A stretch of 62,376 bases of DNA, taken from assembly GCA_001871075.1 (NCBI GenBank), contig MNUP01000143.1, positions 1-62,376 on the forward strand, written 5' to 3'. Of this stretch, positions 50,442 to 58,754 are shown piece after piece. The stretch is from Candidatus Desantisbacteria bacterium CG1_02_49_89 (GTDB lineage Bacteria > Desantisbacteria > UBA1551). The stretch's first letter is position 1; the number at the start of each line of letters is the position of its first letter. The position numbers and the translations under genes are program-made. The notes under the pieces are model-generated. The model saw only the letters and a program-made list of their open reading frames with translations, did not search any database and was not told where the DNA came from.

Positions 50442-52376
50442 ATGAGCGAAAAAAGCGCGGACAATTCAATGGGACCACTTATAGACAAGGCAAAAGCGGA
50501 TAAAGCGGAGATCTGCTGGGACAGGCTGGACGAGCAATCGCCCCAGTGCGGGTTCGGAAAGCTCGGCATCTGCTGCAGAATCTGTGCAATGGGCCCCTGC
50601 AGGATAGACCCATTCGGCGAAGAGGCTGACTGCGGCGTATGCGGAGCAACGGCGGATACCATCGCGGCCAGGAATTTCGCGCGGATGATCGCGGGCGGGG
50701 CAGCGGCGCATTCGGACCACGGCAGGGCTGTTGCGGAACTTTTTATCGCCGCGGCGCAGGGCAAGGCGCCGGGATACGAAATAAAGGACGAACAGAAACT
50801 GCTGCAGGTCGCGATGGACTTCGGGATACCCGTTGAGAACCGCACTATCCGGGATATAGCGCTTGACATAGGGAAAACCGCGCTTTCCCAGTTCGGCCAG
50901 CAGGAAGGAGAACTGCTGTTCGTCAAAAAAGCTCCTCTTAAAAGGCAGGCGGTATGGAAGGAAAACGGCGTCACTCCGCGCGGGATAGACAGGGAGATCG
51001 TCGAGGTTATGCACCGCACGCACATGGGAGTTGACCAGGACCACAGGAATGTACTGCTGCAGGGAACCCGCTGCGCCCTGGCTGACGGATGGGGCGGCTC
51101 TATGATCGGGACAGAGCTGCAGGACATACTTTTCGGAGCCCCTGTGCCGGTTATAGGAAAAGTCAATCTCGGCGTCCTTAAGGAAGACGAGGTGAATATA
51201 ATAATCCACGGCCACGAACCCCTGCTGTCTGAAATGATAGTCAACGTGGCGCAGGACAAAGAAATGCTTGAATACGCAAAAACAAAAGGCGCGAAAGGCA
51301 TCAACCTCGCAGGCATCTGCTGCACCGCAAACGAACTTCTGATGCGCCGCGGCATACCCATCGCAGGCAATTTCCTCCAGCAGGAACTGGCGATAGTCAC
51401 GGGTGCGGTGGAAGCGATGGTTGTTGACGTGCAGTGCCTTATGCAGTCTTTACCAATAGTAGCGCAGTGCTACCATACGCAGATCATAACAACTTCGCCG
51501 AAAGCGAAAATACCCGGCGCGATACATATTGAGTTCAGCGAGCGCGACGCGCCCGGGTCCGCGAAGGAAATAGTGCGCAGGGCGATAGATAATTTCCCCA
51601 GAAGGAAAGGCAAACCGAATATCCCCAAGGAACAAATGGACCTGATAGCCGGTTTTTCGCACGAAACGATCAACTACCTGCTCGGCGGGAAATTTCGCGG
51701 CTCATACAGGCCTTTGAATGAAAATATCATAAACGGCAGGATACGCGGGGTTGCGGGAGTTGTAGGCTGCAATAACCCGAAGGTCCCCCACGACGAACTC
51801 CACGTCGCGATGGTGAAGGAACTCATAAAGAACGACGTGCTGGTCCTGCAGACAGGGTGCGCGGCAATAGCCTGCGCGAAAGCAGGACTGCTCCTGCCTG
51901 AAGCCGCAAAACAGTATGCCGGCTCGGGCCTTGCTGAAGTATGCGAAGCTGTAGGCATACCGCCTGTCATCCATATGGGTTCATGCGTTGACAACTCAAG
52001 GATACTGATCGCAGCGGCCGCCATGGTCAAGGAAGGCGGGCTTGGCGACGACATCTCCGACCTTCCTGTCGCGGGAGCGGCGCCCGAATGGATGAGCGAA
52101 AAAGCCATTTCGATAGGTCATTATTTCGTTGCTTCAGGAGTTTTCACCGTGTTCGGGGTCACCTGGCCCACCCTGGGCAGCCAGGCGCTGACAAAAACAC
52201 TTTTTGAAGAATACGAGCAGACCTTCAGGGGAAAATGGGCTTTTGAGCCTGACCCGGTGAAGGCCGCGAAAATGATGATCGAGCATATAGACAAAAAACG
52301 CAAGGCTCTCGGCATAGACAAGGCGCGCGAAAGAGTGCTGTTCGACATGCAGAAACGCAGGGAGCTTGGCAGTTAA
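50442..52376 (+). CDS. cooS: Anaerobic carbon monoxide dehydrogenase
   Basis: The Ni-Fe-S enzyme that interconverts CO and CO2; called AcsA when paired with AcsB. The N-terminal Cys set for clusters D and B is CGFGKLGICCRICAMGPCR followed by CGVCG (about 36-68). C-cluster ligands lie in ICCTANELLMRRG (near 292), VQCLMQ (near 330), and the C-terminal LQTGCAAIACAKAG and MGSCVDNSR. The 644-aa length is typical. It carries the 12-mer pair in its leader; the gap from acsD also holds CACGGAGGCACGGAGACAC and TTGACACTTGATACTTGAC words. Confidence 0.95.
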   Translation: MSEKSADNSMGPLIDKAKADKAEICWDRLDEQSPQCGFGKLGICCRICAMGPCRIDPFGEEADCGVCGATADTIAARNFARMIAGGAAAHSDHGRAVAELFIAAAQGKAPGYEIKDEQKLLQVAMDFGIPVENRTIRDIALDIGKTALSQFGQQEGELLFVKKAPLKRQAVWKENGVTPRGIDREIVEVMHRTHMGVDQDHRNVLLQGTRCALADGWGGSMIGTELQDILFGAPVPVIGKVNLGVLKEDEVNIIIHGHEPLLSEMIVNVAQDKEMLEYAKTKGAKGINLAGICCTANELLMRRGIPIAGNFLQQELAIVTGAVEAMVVDVQCLMQSLPIVAQCYHTQIITTSPKAKIPGAIHIEFSERDAPGSAKEIVRRAIDNFPRRKGKPNIPKEQMDLIAGFSHETINYLLGGKFRGSYRPLNENIINGRIRGVAGVVGCNNPKVPHDELHVAMVKELIKNDVLVLQTGCAAIACAKAGLLLPEAAKQYAGSGLAEVCEAVGIPPVIHMGSCVDNSRILIAAAAMVKEGGLGDDISDLPVAGAAPEWMSEKAISIGHYFVASGVFTVFGVTWPTLGSQALTKTLFEEYEQTFRGKWAFEPDPVKAAKMMIEHIDKKRKALGIDKARERVLFDMQKRRELGS

Positions 52377-52533
52377 TCAAGTTAAAATTCAAATTGCAAA
52401 ATGTCCCTAAGGGATTCCCGCATCTTGTCCAGATAGGTAATCGGGACTGCGGGAATAAAAGTCAAATTTAGCAGGAATTCCATAAATTTAAAATTTGAAA
52501 TTTGAAATTTGAAATATTTTTAAAGGAGAAAAC

Positions 52534-54738
52534 GTGTCCAAGATAATCGCATCGGCCGCGATAAGAGGCGCTTACAAACTGGTTGAAAAAGCTGAAAAAA
52601 AATATAGGGAAGCGGCCGGCAGGTTCGGCCCTAAAAAGGAAGTGGGATTTCCGAATACCGCCTACTATCTTCCGATCATATACGGAATAACCGGGATACC
52701 CGTGAAAACCGTCGCGGACATGGAAACCGTCCTGAAAGAGTGCCGCAGCCTGCTCCCGCCCTTCGTTAAAGAAGACCATCCCCTCCCCTATCTCGCCCCG
52801 GCATTAGACGCGGGAATGGCAGCGCTCTTCGCCGAGGAAATAATAGAAGCTGTCAGGTACCTCGAACAACCGGACTTCTACACGAAGGGAGAAGACCCGG
52901 CGGAAGGAAAGATCTGGCTTGGCGCCGCGGACGACGTAATAATGAGGAAGCGCGGAGTGGAATTCGTTGACGGCACGGCTCCCGGATTTGCGGCAATAGC
53001 GGGAGCCGCCCCTGACCCCAAAACAGCGGCAAAGATAGCGCAGGAACTGCAGGAAAAAAATCTCTACGTATTCATGTGCGCCGAGCACAACGGGAAAAGG
53101 TTTTCGGAACAGCTGGCAGAGGCAGGCGTGCAGGTGGGCTGGCCTACAAGGCTGGTGCCATTCGGGCCTGAAATCTCCGCTGCGGTCTTCGCGATAGGCT
53201 TCGCGACAAGGGCCGCAATGTCGTTCGGCGGGGTGAAACCCGGAGAATACAGGAAAATACTTATTTATAATAAGGACAGGATCTTCGCTTTCGTGCTGGC
53301 ACTTGGATATGTTTCCGAAGAGTGGTACGCGACCGCTGCCGGAGCCATCAACTGGGGTTTTCCCACTATAGCCGACACCCCTATCCCCCAGGTCCTTCCA
53401 ACCGGGATATGCACCTATGAACATGTCGTTTCAAACGTTCCCCTTGACCAGATAGTTGCCAAGGCGATAGAAGTAAGGGGCTTAAAAGTAACACAGGCGG
53501 AAGTTCCCATACCCGTGGCATACGGTCCCGCGTTTGAGGGAGAAAGGGTCAGGAAGGAAGACCTTTACGCGGAAGCCAGGGGCGGCGTGACAACCGTGTG
53601 CGAATGGGTCACTTCCGGGGCGATGGACGAAATTGAGGACGGAAAGATCGAAGTCATAGGCCCTGACCTGGACGCCATTCCCGCCGGCTCGCAGTTCAGC
53701 ATGGCAGTTGTCGCGGAGGTCGCGGGCAGGAAGATGCAGGAGGATTTTGAGCCCATACTGGAACGCCAGATCCACCATTTGACAAACTACGCCCAGGGAA
53801 TAATGCACATCGGCCAGAGGGACATCGCGTGGCTGCGCGTAGGAAAAGCAGCGAAGGAAAAAGGATTCATGCTGAAACACATAGGTTCCATCCTGCACGC
53901 CAAGTTCCACCAGGACTTCGGCAGGATATTCGACAAGGTCCAGGTAAAAATATACACCGACGAGAAAAAAGTAAAGGAGATCATCGGGCAGGCACGTGAA
54001 GTATACAAGAAAAGGGACGCGAGGATCGAGGGAATGACGGACGAAACAACGGAAGTGTATTATTCATGCACGCTCTGCCAGTCTTTCGCCCCTTCGCACG
54101 TGTGCATGGTAAGCCCCGAAAGGACCGGCCTTTGCGGCGCGTATAACTGGATGGACTGCAAGGCGTCCAACGAGATCAACCCGACCGGGCCCAACCAGCC
54201 GGTGGAAAAAGGCGAAACGCTGGACGCGAAGTTCGGGCAGTGGAAGGGCGTGAACGAATTCGTGCAGAAGGCTTCGAGGGGTAAAATAGACCACTACAAT
54301 TTTTACAGCGTTGTCAACGACCCGATGACGACCTGCGGCTGCTGCGAGTGCATCTGCGTGATCCTGCCGATGTGCAACGGGGTAATGACCGTGAACCGCG
54401 AGTTTGACGGCATGACGCCCTGCGGGATGAAATTCACGACTCTCGCGGGCACCATAGGCGGGGGCCTGCAGACAGCGGGCTTCGTGGGCCATTCAAAATA
54501 CAATATCTGCCAGAGGAAATTCATAACCGGGGACGGCGGCATAAAAAGGATCGTGTGGATGCCGAAAATGCTCAAGGAAGAAATAAGGGAAAGGCTTATA
54601 AAGCGCGGGGAGGAGGCCGGGATGCCGGACCTTATCGACAGGATCGCTGACGAAACCATAGGCACTACCGAGGAAGCGATACTTCCGTTCCTGCAGGAAA
54701 AAAAGCACCCCGCGCTTGAAATGGATGCTCTTATATAA
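52534..54738 (+). CDS. acsB: Acetyl-CoA synthase (CO-methylating)
   Basis: AcsB condenses CO, the methyl group and CoA to acetyl-CoA. The 734-aa protein is the bacterial long form: an N-terminal domain for CODH binding, then the A-cluster domain with CTLCQSFAPSHVC, GLCGAYNWMDCKASNE and CGCCECICVILPMC, which supply the Ni-Ni-[4Fe-4S] ligands. It starts with GTG behind AAAGGAG. The gap from cooS holds CAAATTTAAAATTTGAAATT-type words. Its C-terminus (LPFLQEKKHPALEMDAL) is as in the family. Confidence 0.95.
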   Translation: MSKIIASAAIRGAYKLVEKAEKKYREAAGRFGPKKEVGFPNTAYYLPIIYGITGIPVKTVADMETVLKECRSLLPPFVKEDHPLPYLAPALDAGMAALFAEEIIEAVRYLEQPDFYTKGEDPAEGKIWLGAADDVIMRKRGVEFVDGTAPGFAAIAGAAPDPKTAAKIAQELQEKNLYVFMCAEHNGKRFSEQLAEAGVQVGWPTRLVPFGPEISAAVFAIGFATRAAMSFGGVKPGEYRKILIYNKDRIFAFVLALGYVSEEWYATAAGAINWGFPTIADTPIPQVLPTGICTYEHVVSNVPLDQIVAKAIEVRGLKVTQAEVPIPVAYGPAFEGERVRKEDLYAEARGGVTTVCEWVTSGAMDEIEDGKIEVIGPDLDAIPAGSQFSMAVVAEVAGRKMQEDFEPILERQIHHLTNYAQGIMHIGQRDIAWLRVGKAAKEKGFMLKHIGSILHAKFHQDFGRIFDKVQVKIYTDEKKVKEIIGQAREVYKKRDARIEGMTDETTEVYYSCTLCQSFAPSHVCMVSPERTGLCGAYNWMDCKASNEINPTGPNQPVEKGETLDAKFGQWKGVNEFVQKASRGKIDHYNFYSVVNDPMTTCGCCECICVILPMCNGVMTVNREFDGMTPCGMKFTTLAGTIGGGLQTAGFVGHSKYNICQRKFITGDGGIKRIVWMPKMLKEEIRERLIKRGEEAGMPDLIDRIADETIGTTEEAILPFLQEKKHPALEMDALI

Positions 54739-54742
54739 ATAA

Positions 54743-54831
54743 AATTATGAGTTATGAATTAACAACAAGGCTTTAAATCGTAACTCAGGGCTTTAGCCCT
54801 GACTCATAACTTTGCCCTTCGGGCAACATTC
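54743..54831. repeat. 89-bp inverted repeat, copy 2 (partner 18553-18641)
   Basis: Reverse complement of the block at 18553-18641 with one mismatch, lying between acsB and acsC. It contains the AGGGCTttAGCCCT hairpin and GCCCttcGGGC. It splits the acs genes by 162 bases; whether the operon is transcribed through it is not known. Confidence 0.9.
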
Positions 54832-54900
54832 TCGTGTGGCTTGCTGAATGTTTTCGAATTCCATCATTCATAATTCATAATTAATCTTCGGAGGGAAACA

Positions 54901-56247
54901 ATGGCTTTGACAGGGATTGAAATTTTCAAGAAACTGCCCAAGACCAACTGCGGGAAATGCGGGGTTCCGACCTGCCTTGCTTTCGCGATGCAGCTGGCCG
55001 CGGGCAAGGCGGAACTCAGCGCCTGCCCGTTCGTGAGCGACGCGGTAAAAACCGAGCTTTCCGAGGCGTCAGCGCCGCCGATACGGCAGGTCGTTATAGG
55101 GACCGGGGACAGCGCCGTTAAAACCGGGGGCGAGACCGTGCTTTTCCGCCATGAAAAGACTTTCGTCAACCCCGCGGCTCTTGCTGTCCTTATTTCAGAT
55201 GAAATGAACGACGCGCAGGTTGAGGAAAGAATAAAAAAGTTCAGCGAACTTCGCTACGAAAGGGTCGGGCTGACCCTTAAACCGGACCTTATAGCCGTAA
55301 AAGACACGAAGGGAGATCCCGGGGCGTTCGCGGCCCTTGTAAGCAGGATCACGGGCAGAACAAATGCCGCCCTGATCCTGATGAGCCTGAAACCTGAAGT
55401 CATTTCCGCCGGAGTGAAAGCCTGCGCAGGCCAGAAACCCCTTATTTACGCCGCTACCGGGGATAACGCGGAAGCTATGGCAGGGATCGCGAAGGAAAAC
55501 TCCTGCCCTCTCGCTGTCCGCGGCAGGGACCTGGACGAAACTGCCGGGCTTACGCAGAAACTCGAAGCTGCGGGGATCAGGGATATGGTGATCGACCCCG
55601 GCTCAAGAAGCGCGAGGCAGGCCCTGGAGGATGAGGTCGCGGCAAGGCGCGCTCCCCTGCTGAATAAATTCCGCCCTCTCGGGTTCCCGACAATAACATT
55701 CCCCTGCGAGATGACGCAGGACCCGATGGAAGAAGCGCTTATCGCGTCAATCCTGATCGCGAAATACGCAGGCATAATAGTCCTTTCCGATCTGGCAGGC
55801 GAAAGCCTCTTTCCCCTGCTCGTCACAAGGCTCAATATATTCACAGACCCGCAAAGGCCGATGGCCACCAGGGAAGGTATTTACGAAATCGGCAAGCCCG
55901 GCGATAACTCCCCGGTCCTTGTCACGACCAATTTTTCGCTCACCTACTTCATAGTTTCCGGTGAGATCGAAACAAGCCGGGTCCCCTCCTGGCTCCTTGT
56001 CCAGGACGCTGAGGGACTTTCAGTGCTCACGGCCTGGGCCGCGGACAAGTTCGTCGCGGAGACCATCGCGGCGCTTGTGAAAAAAACCGGGATAGCGGAT
56101 AAAATAAAACATAAAAAGCTCGTGATACCCGGAGCGGTGGCGAGGATATCCGGGGAACTTGAGGAGGAACTGCCGGGATGGGAAATAATAATTGGGCCGC
56201 GCGAAGCGGCCCACATACCCGCGTTCCTGAGGCAGTGGAAAACATAA
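54901..56247 (+). CDS. acsC: Corrinoid iron-sulfur protein large subunit
   Basis: AcsC holds the [4Fe-4S] cluster that re-reduces cobalt, and the cobamide domain. The 448-aa protein starts with the cluster motif KTNCGKCGVPTCLAFAMQLA (near 17-36), continues with a TIM barrel and ends with a Rossmann-like corrinoid domain (from about 325). GGAGG precedes the start. It follows acsB after the 89-bp repeat. Confidence 0.95.
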   Translation: MALTGIEIFKKLPKTNCGKCGVPTCLAFAMQLAAGKAELSACPFVSDAVKTELSEASAPPIRQVVIGTGDSAVKTGGETVLFRHEKTFVNPAALAVLISDEMNDAQVEERIKKFSELRYERVGLTLKPDLIAVKDTKGDPGAFAALVSRITGRTNAALILMSLKPEVISAGVKACAGQKPLIYAATGDNAEAMAGIAKENSCPLAVRGRDLDETAGLTQKLEAAGIRDMVIDPGSRSARQALEDEVAARRAPLLNKFRPLGFPTITFPCEMTQDPMEEALIASILIAKYAGIIVLSDLAGESLFPLLVTRLNIFTDPQRPMATREGIYEIGKPGDNSPVLVTTNFSLTYFIVSGEIETSRVPSWLLVQDAEGLSVLTAWAADKFVAETIAALVKKTGIADKIKHKKLVIPGAVARISGELEEELPGWEIIIGPREAAHIPAFLRQWKT

Positions 56248-56252
56248 TTTCA

Positions 56253-57104
56253 ATGGAGAATAAAAAATTCCACAATCTTGCGGTGGTATTAAAAAAATAC
56301 TTAGCGTGGAATTCCTTTATAATTGTGGTAAAAGAATGCGCGACCTGGTGGTGGATGGTGCTGGAGTTCTGCGACGCTTTCCAGATGCTTAAAAATATGC
56401 AGGTATTGTTCAAGACCCGGAACGGAGCGAAGTATCTTGTAAAATTCCATTACATACACATCCCGACCATATATGAGATCTACATTATGGGTGTTTACAA
56501 CAGGGGCTTGCAAAATATTACGACCGGCGGGGTCGTAATAGACATCGGGGCGCATATAGGTATATTTTCCGCGCTTGCGGCAAAAACCGCGCGGAATGTC
56601 AGGGTTTACGCGTATGAACCGGCGCGGAACAATTACCGGACGCTTCTAAAGAATATGGAGTTGAGCGGCCTTTCATCAACCGTTACGGCGTATAACCTTG
56701 CGGTATACGGCAGAAAAGGGAAAGTGACGATCTTCAACGATCTAAGCACCGGACATTCCATCACGTTCAACCAGTACGGGAAATACTCGGAAGAGATTGA
56801 GGCTGTGACACTGGCGGACATTTTTGAAAGCAACGGAATTGCTGCCTGCGATCTTCTTAAGATCGACTGCGAGGGAGCTGAATTCGACATTTTGGGCGCG
56901 GCTGGAGCGGATACCTTCGGAAAGATCAAGAACATTATAATGGAATACCATATAACCGAGGAAGAGTTTTCGAAGGCAAAAGATAAAAAAATAATTGATC
57001 TGAAAAAAATGCTGGAGGGGTTCGGGTTCATTGCTGACATGGAAACACCTGTTCTTTTCTGGGGATTGTACGCCGGCCACCTCTACGCCCATAAAATGAT
57101 TTAA
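56253..57104 (+). CDS. FkbM-family SAM-dependent methyltransferase
   Basis: A 283-aa protein with an FkbM methyltransferase domain: the SAM-binding motif VVIDIGAHIGIFSALAA near residue 92, then VYAYEPARNNYRTLLKNMEL and the acidic DLLKIDCEGAEFDIL near 200. It starts five bases after the acsC stop, so it is part of this operon. FkbM proteins usually methylate sugars or small molecules and are not expected in a Wood-Ljungdahl cluster. It might be a chance insertion or modify a cofactor or glycan. Its target cannot be inferred. Confidence 0.85.
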   Translation: MENKKFHNLAVVLKKYLAWNSFIIVVKECATWWWMVLEFCDAFQMLKNMQVLFKTRNGAKYLVKFHYIHIPTIYEIYIMGVYNRGLQNITTGGVVIDIGAHIGIFSALAAKTARNVRVYAYEPARNNYRTLLKNMELSGLSSTVTAYNLAVYGRKGKVTIFNDLSTGHSITFNQYGKYSEEIEAVTLADIFESNGIAACDLLKIDCEGAEFDILGAAGADTFGKIKNIIMEYHITEEEFSKAKDKKIIDLKKMLEGFGFIADMETPVLFWGLYAGHLYAHKMI

Positions 57105-57161
57105 TCACCGTAATCTGTTTTTAAAATCACCGTAATCATATTTAAAAAAAGGAGAACGAAA

Positions 57162-58034
57162 ATGATCATAATAGGAGAAAACCTGAACGTTATGTCTTCG
57201 GTCCTTGGGCCGGCTATAAAGAACCGCGACGCAGGCCCTGTCACTGAAATGGCTCTGAAAGAAAAAAACGCGGGTGTTGATTACATAGACCTGAACATGG
57301 GCCCGGCAAGGAAACAGGGCCCTGAAACAATGGAATGGCTGGTTAAAACCGTCCAGGAAGCGGTGGACACCCCCCTTTTCCTCGACACGATGAACACCGA
57401 GGCGATAGAGGCGGGACTGAAAGCATGCAGGGGTGAAGCCGTCATCAATTCCATATCTCTTAAACCCGAGGTTATCAAAGCGCTGCTGCCGCTGGCATCG
57501 AAATACAACGCAGGTTTTGTGGGGCTCCTGCTCAGTTCTGACGGGATACCCAGGGACGCGAACGAAAGAGCCGCCCTGGCAGTTGAGCTTATGACAAAGG
57601 CCGCCGAGGCCGGCATTTCCCCTGAAAGGATATGGCTGGACCCCATAGTGCTGCCCGTGTCTTCCCAGCAGGACCAGGTCAAAGGATGCACGGGCTTCAT
57701 GGAAATATTCAGGGACATTGCGCCGGGATGCAGGTCCACCTGCGGGCTTTCCAACGTTTCAAACGGAGCCCCTCCGAAACTGCGCCCCATCCTTAACAGG
57801 ACATACCTTATGATCCTTGAGAAATACGGGATGTATTCCGCCATAGCGGATTCTTTCGACGGGGAACTGAACCGGATAGCGAATGGCAAAAGAAACGATG
57901 CCGGAAAGATCGTGCGGGAGATCATGGAAGGCAGGGAACCCTCCCCCGCGAACCAGGAGGAAACCGACTACGTAAAAACTGCAAAAGTGCTCCTGGGGCA
58001 GTCTCTTTACTCGCATTCCTGGCTTAAACTTTAA
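57162..58034 (+). CDS. acsE: Methyl-THF:corrinoid iron-sulfur protein methyltransferase
   Basis: AcsE moves the methyl group from methyl-THF to the cobalt of CFeSP. The 290-aa pterin-binding TIM barrel has IIGENLNVMSS at the start, YIDLNMGPARKQG near 45, LFLDTMNTEAIEAGL near 73, and SNVSNGAPPKLRPILN near 200. AAAGGAG precedes the start; the 12-mer pair is in the leader. It follows the fkbM-like gene. Confidence 0.95.
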   Translation: MIIIGENLNVMSSVLGPAIKNRDAGPVTEMALKEKNAGVDYIDLNMGPARKQGPETMEWLVKTVQEAVDTPLFLDTMNTEAIEAGLKACRGEAVINSISLKPEVIKALLPLASKYNAGFVGLLLSSDGIPRDANERAALAVELMTKAAEAGISPERIWLDPIVLPVSSQQDQVKGCTGFMEIFRDIAPGCRSTCGLSNVSNGAPPKLRPILNRTYLMILEKYGMYSAIADSFDGELNRIANGKRNDAGKIVREIMEGREPSPANQEETDYVKTAKVLLGQSLYSHSWLKL

Positions 58035-58038
58035 ATAT

Positions 58039-58124
58039 GATTTCAGCGATAAAAAATAGATTGCAGCGATAAAAAATTTCTTGGTATTCATCGCTGACAT
58101 CGGCAGTTGAAAATCGATGTAATC
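58039..58124 (+). repeat. Four-unit 12-mer leader upstream of the DUF3786 gene
   Basis: GATTTCAGCGAT (58039-58050), GATTGCAGCGAT (58059-58070), ATCGCTGACATC (58090-58101) and ATCGATGTAATC (58113-58124). The first two units are complementary to the last two, so the leader can fold back. The arrangement matches the archease leader at 32482-32566. Confidence 0.75.
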
Positions 58125-58154
58125 ATCATTTAATCATATTCGACTGGAAGGAGA

Positions 58155-58754
58155 ATGGAAACATCGCTTGAAATAACGATAGAACAACTTAGAAAGATCG
58201 ACATCGCCGATGCGTGCCGCAAAAGCGGCGCGGACATGGCGGAAGATCCCAAGGGTGACAAGGTCATTACCCTGCCCTATCTCGGCGATGAATATCTGAT
58301 AAGCTTTCCCGGGAGCGAAATTACGCTCGGCGGCGCGAAAATAACGGACGCCGGCATAACGATAACGCTGCTGCATTATCTGATAACCAGCAAGGGAACT
58401 CCTTTGTCAGGCAGACTGATAGACTTTCGCCAGATCCCTGACGGCAATTTCTACTATCCGGCCTTTGAAACTATAGTCCATAAACCTTTTATCAAGGCCT
58501 TCGGCGCAGAACCGGGGAAATTTATCAGTAACGGCATATCGGCGGGCGGCTTGGATGCGGGGCTGAAAGACCTTTCATTGAAATTCATCGCCCTGCCACG
58601 CGTTCCCGTGACAACAGTCATTTACAAAGGCGACGGTGAATTCCCGCCTGATTGCAAATTCCTGTTTGACTCAAGCATCAAAGATTATCTCTCTACGGAA
58701 GCCGTAATGAAAGTATGCGAAAGACTGGTAAAAAAGCTCGGGGGTTCCGGATGA
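58155..58754 (+). CDS. DUF3786 domain protein
   Basis: A 199-aa soluble protein of the DUF3786 family, which is often encoded next to acetyl-CoA-pathway and corrinoid genes but has no settled function. The start METSLEITIEQLRKI is followed by YLGDEYLISFPGSEI and the core LLHYLITSKGTPLSGRLIDF near 75, which is the recognisable family stretch. No Cys cluster or membrane segment is present. It overlaps the next gene by 4 bp (ATGA), so it probably works with the corrinoid activator. Confidence 0.8.
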   Translation: METSLEITIEQLRKIDIADACRKSGADMAEDPKGDKVITLPYLGDEYLISFPGSEITLGGAKITDAGITITLLHYLITSKGTPLSGRLIDFRQIPDGNFYYPAFETIVHKPFIKAFGAEPGKFISNGISAGGLDAGLKDLSLKFIALPRVPVTTVIYKGDGEFPPDCKFLFDSSIKDYLSTEAVMKVCERLVKKLGGSG

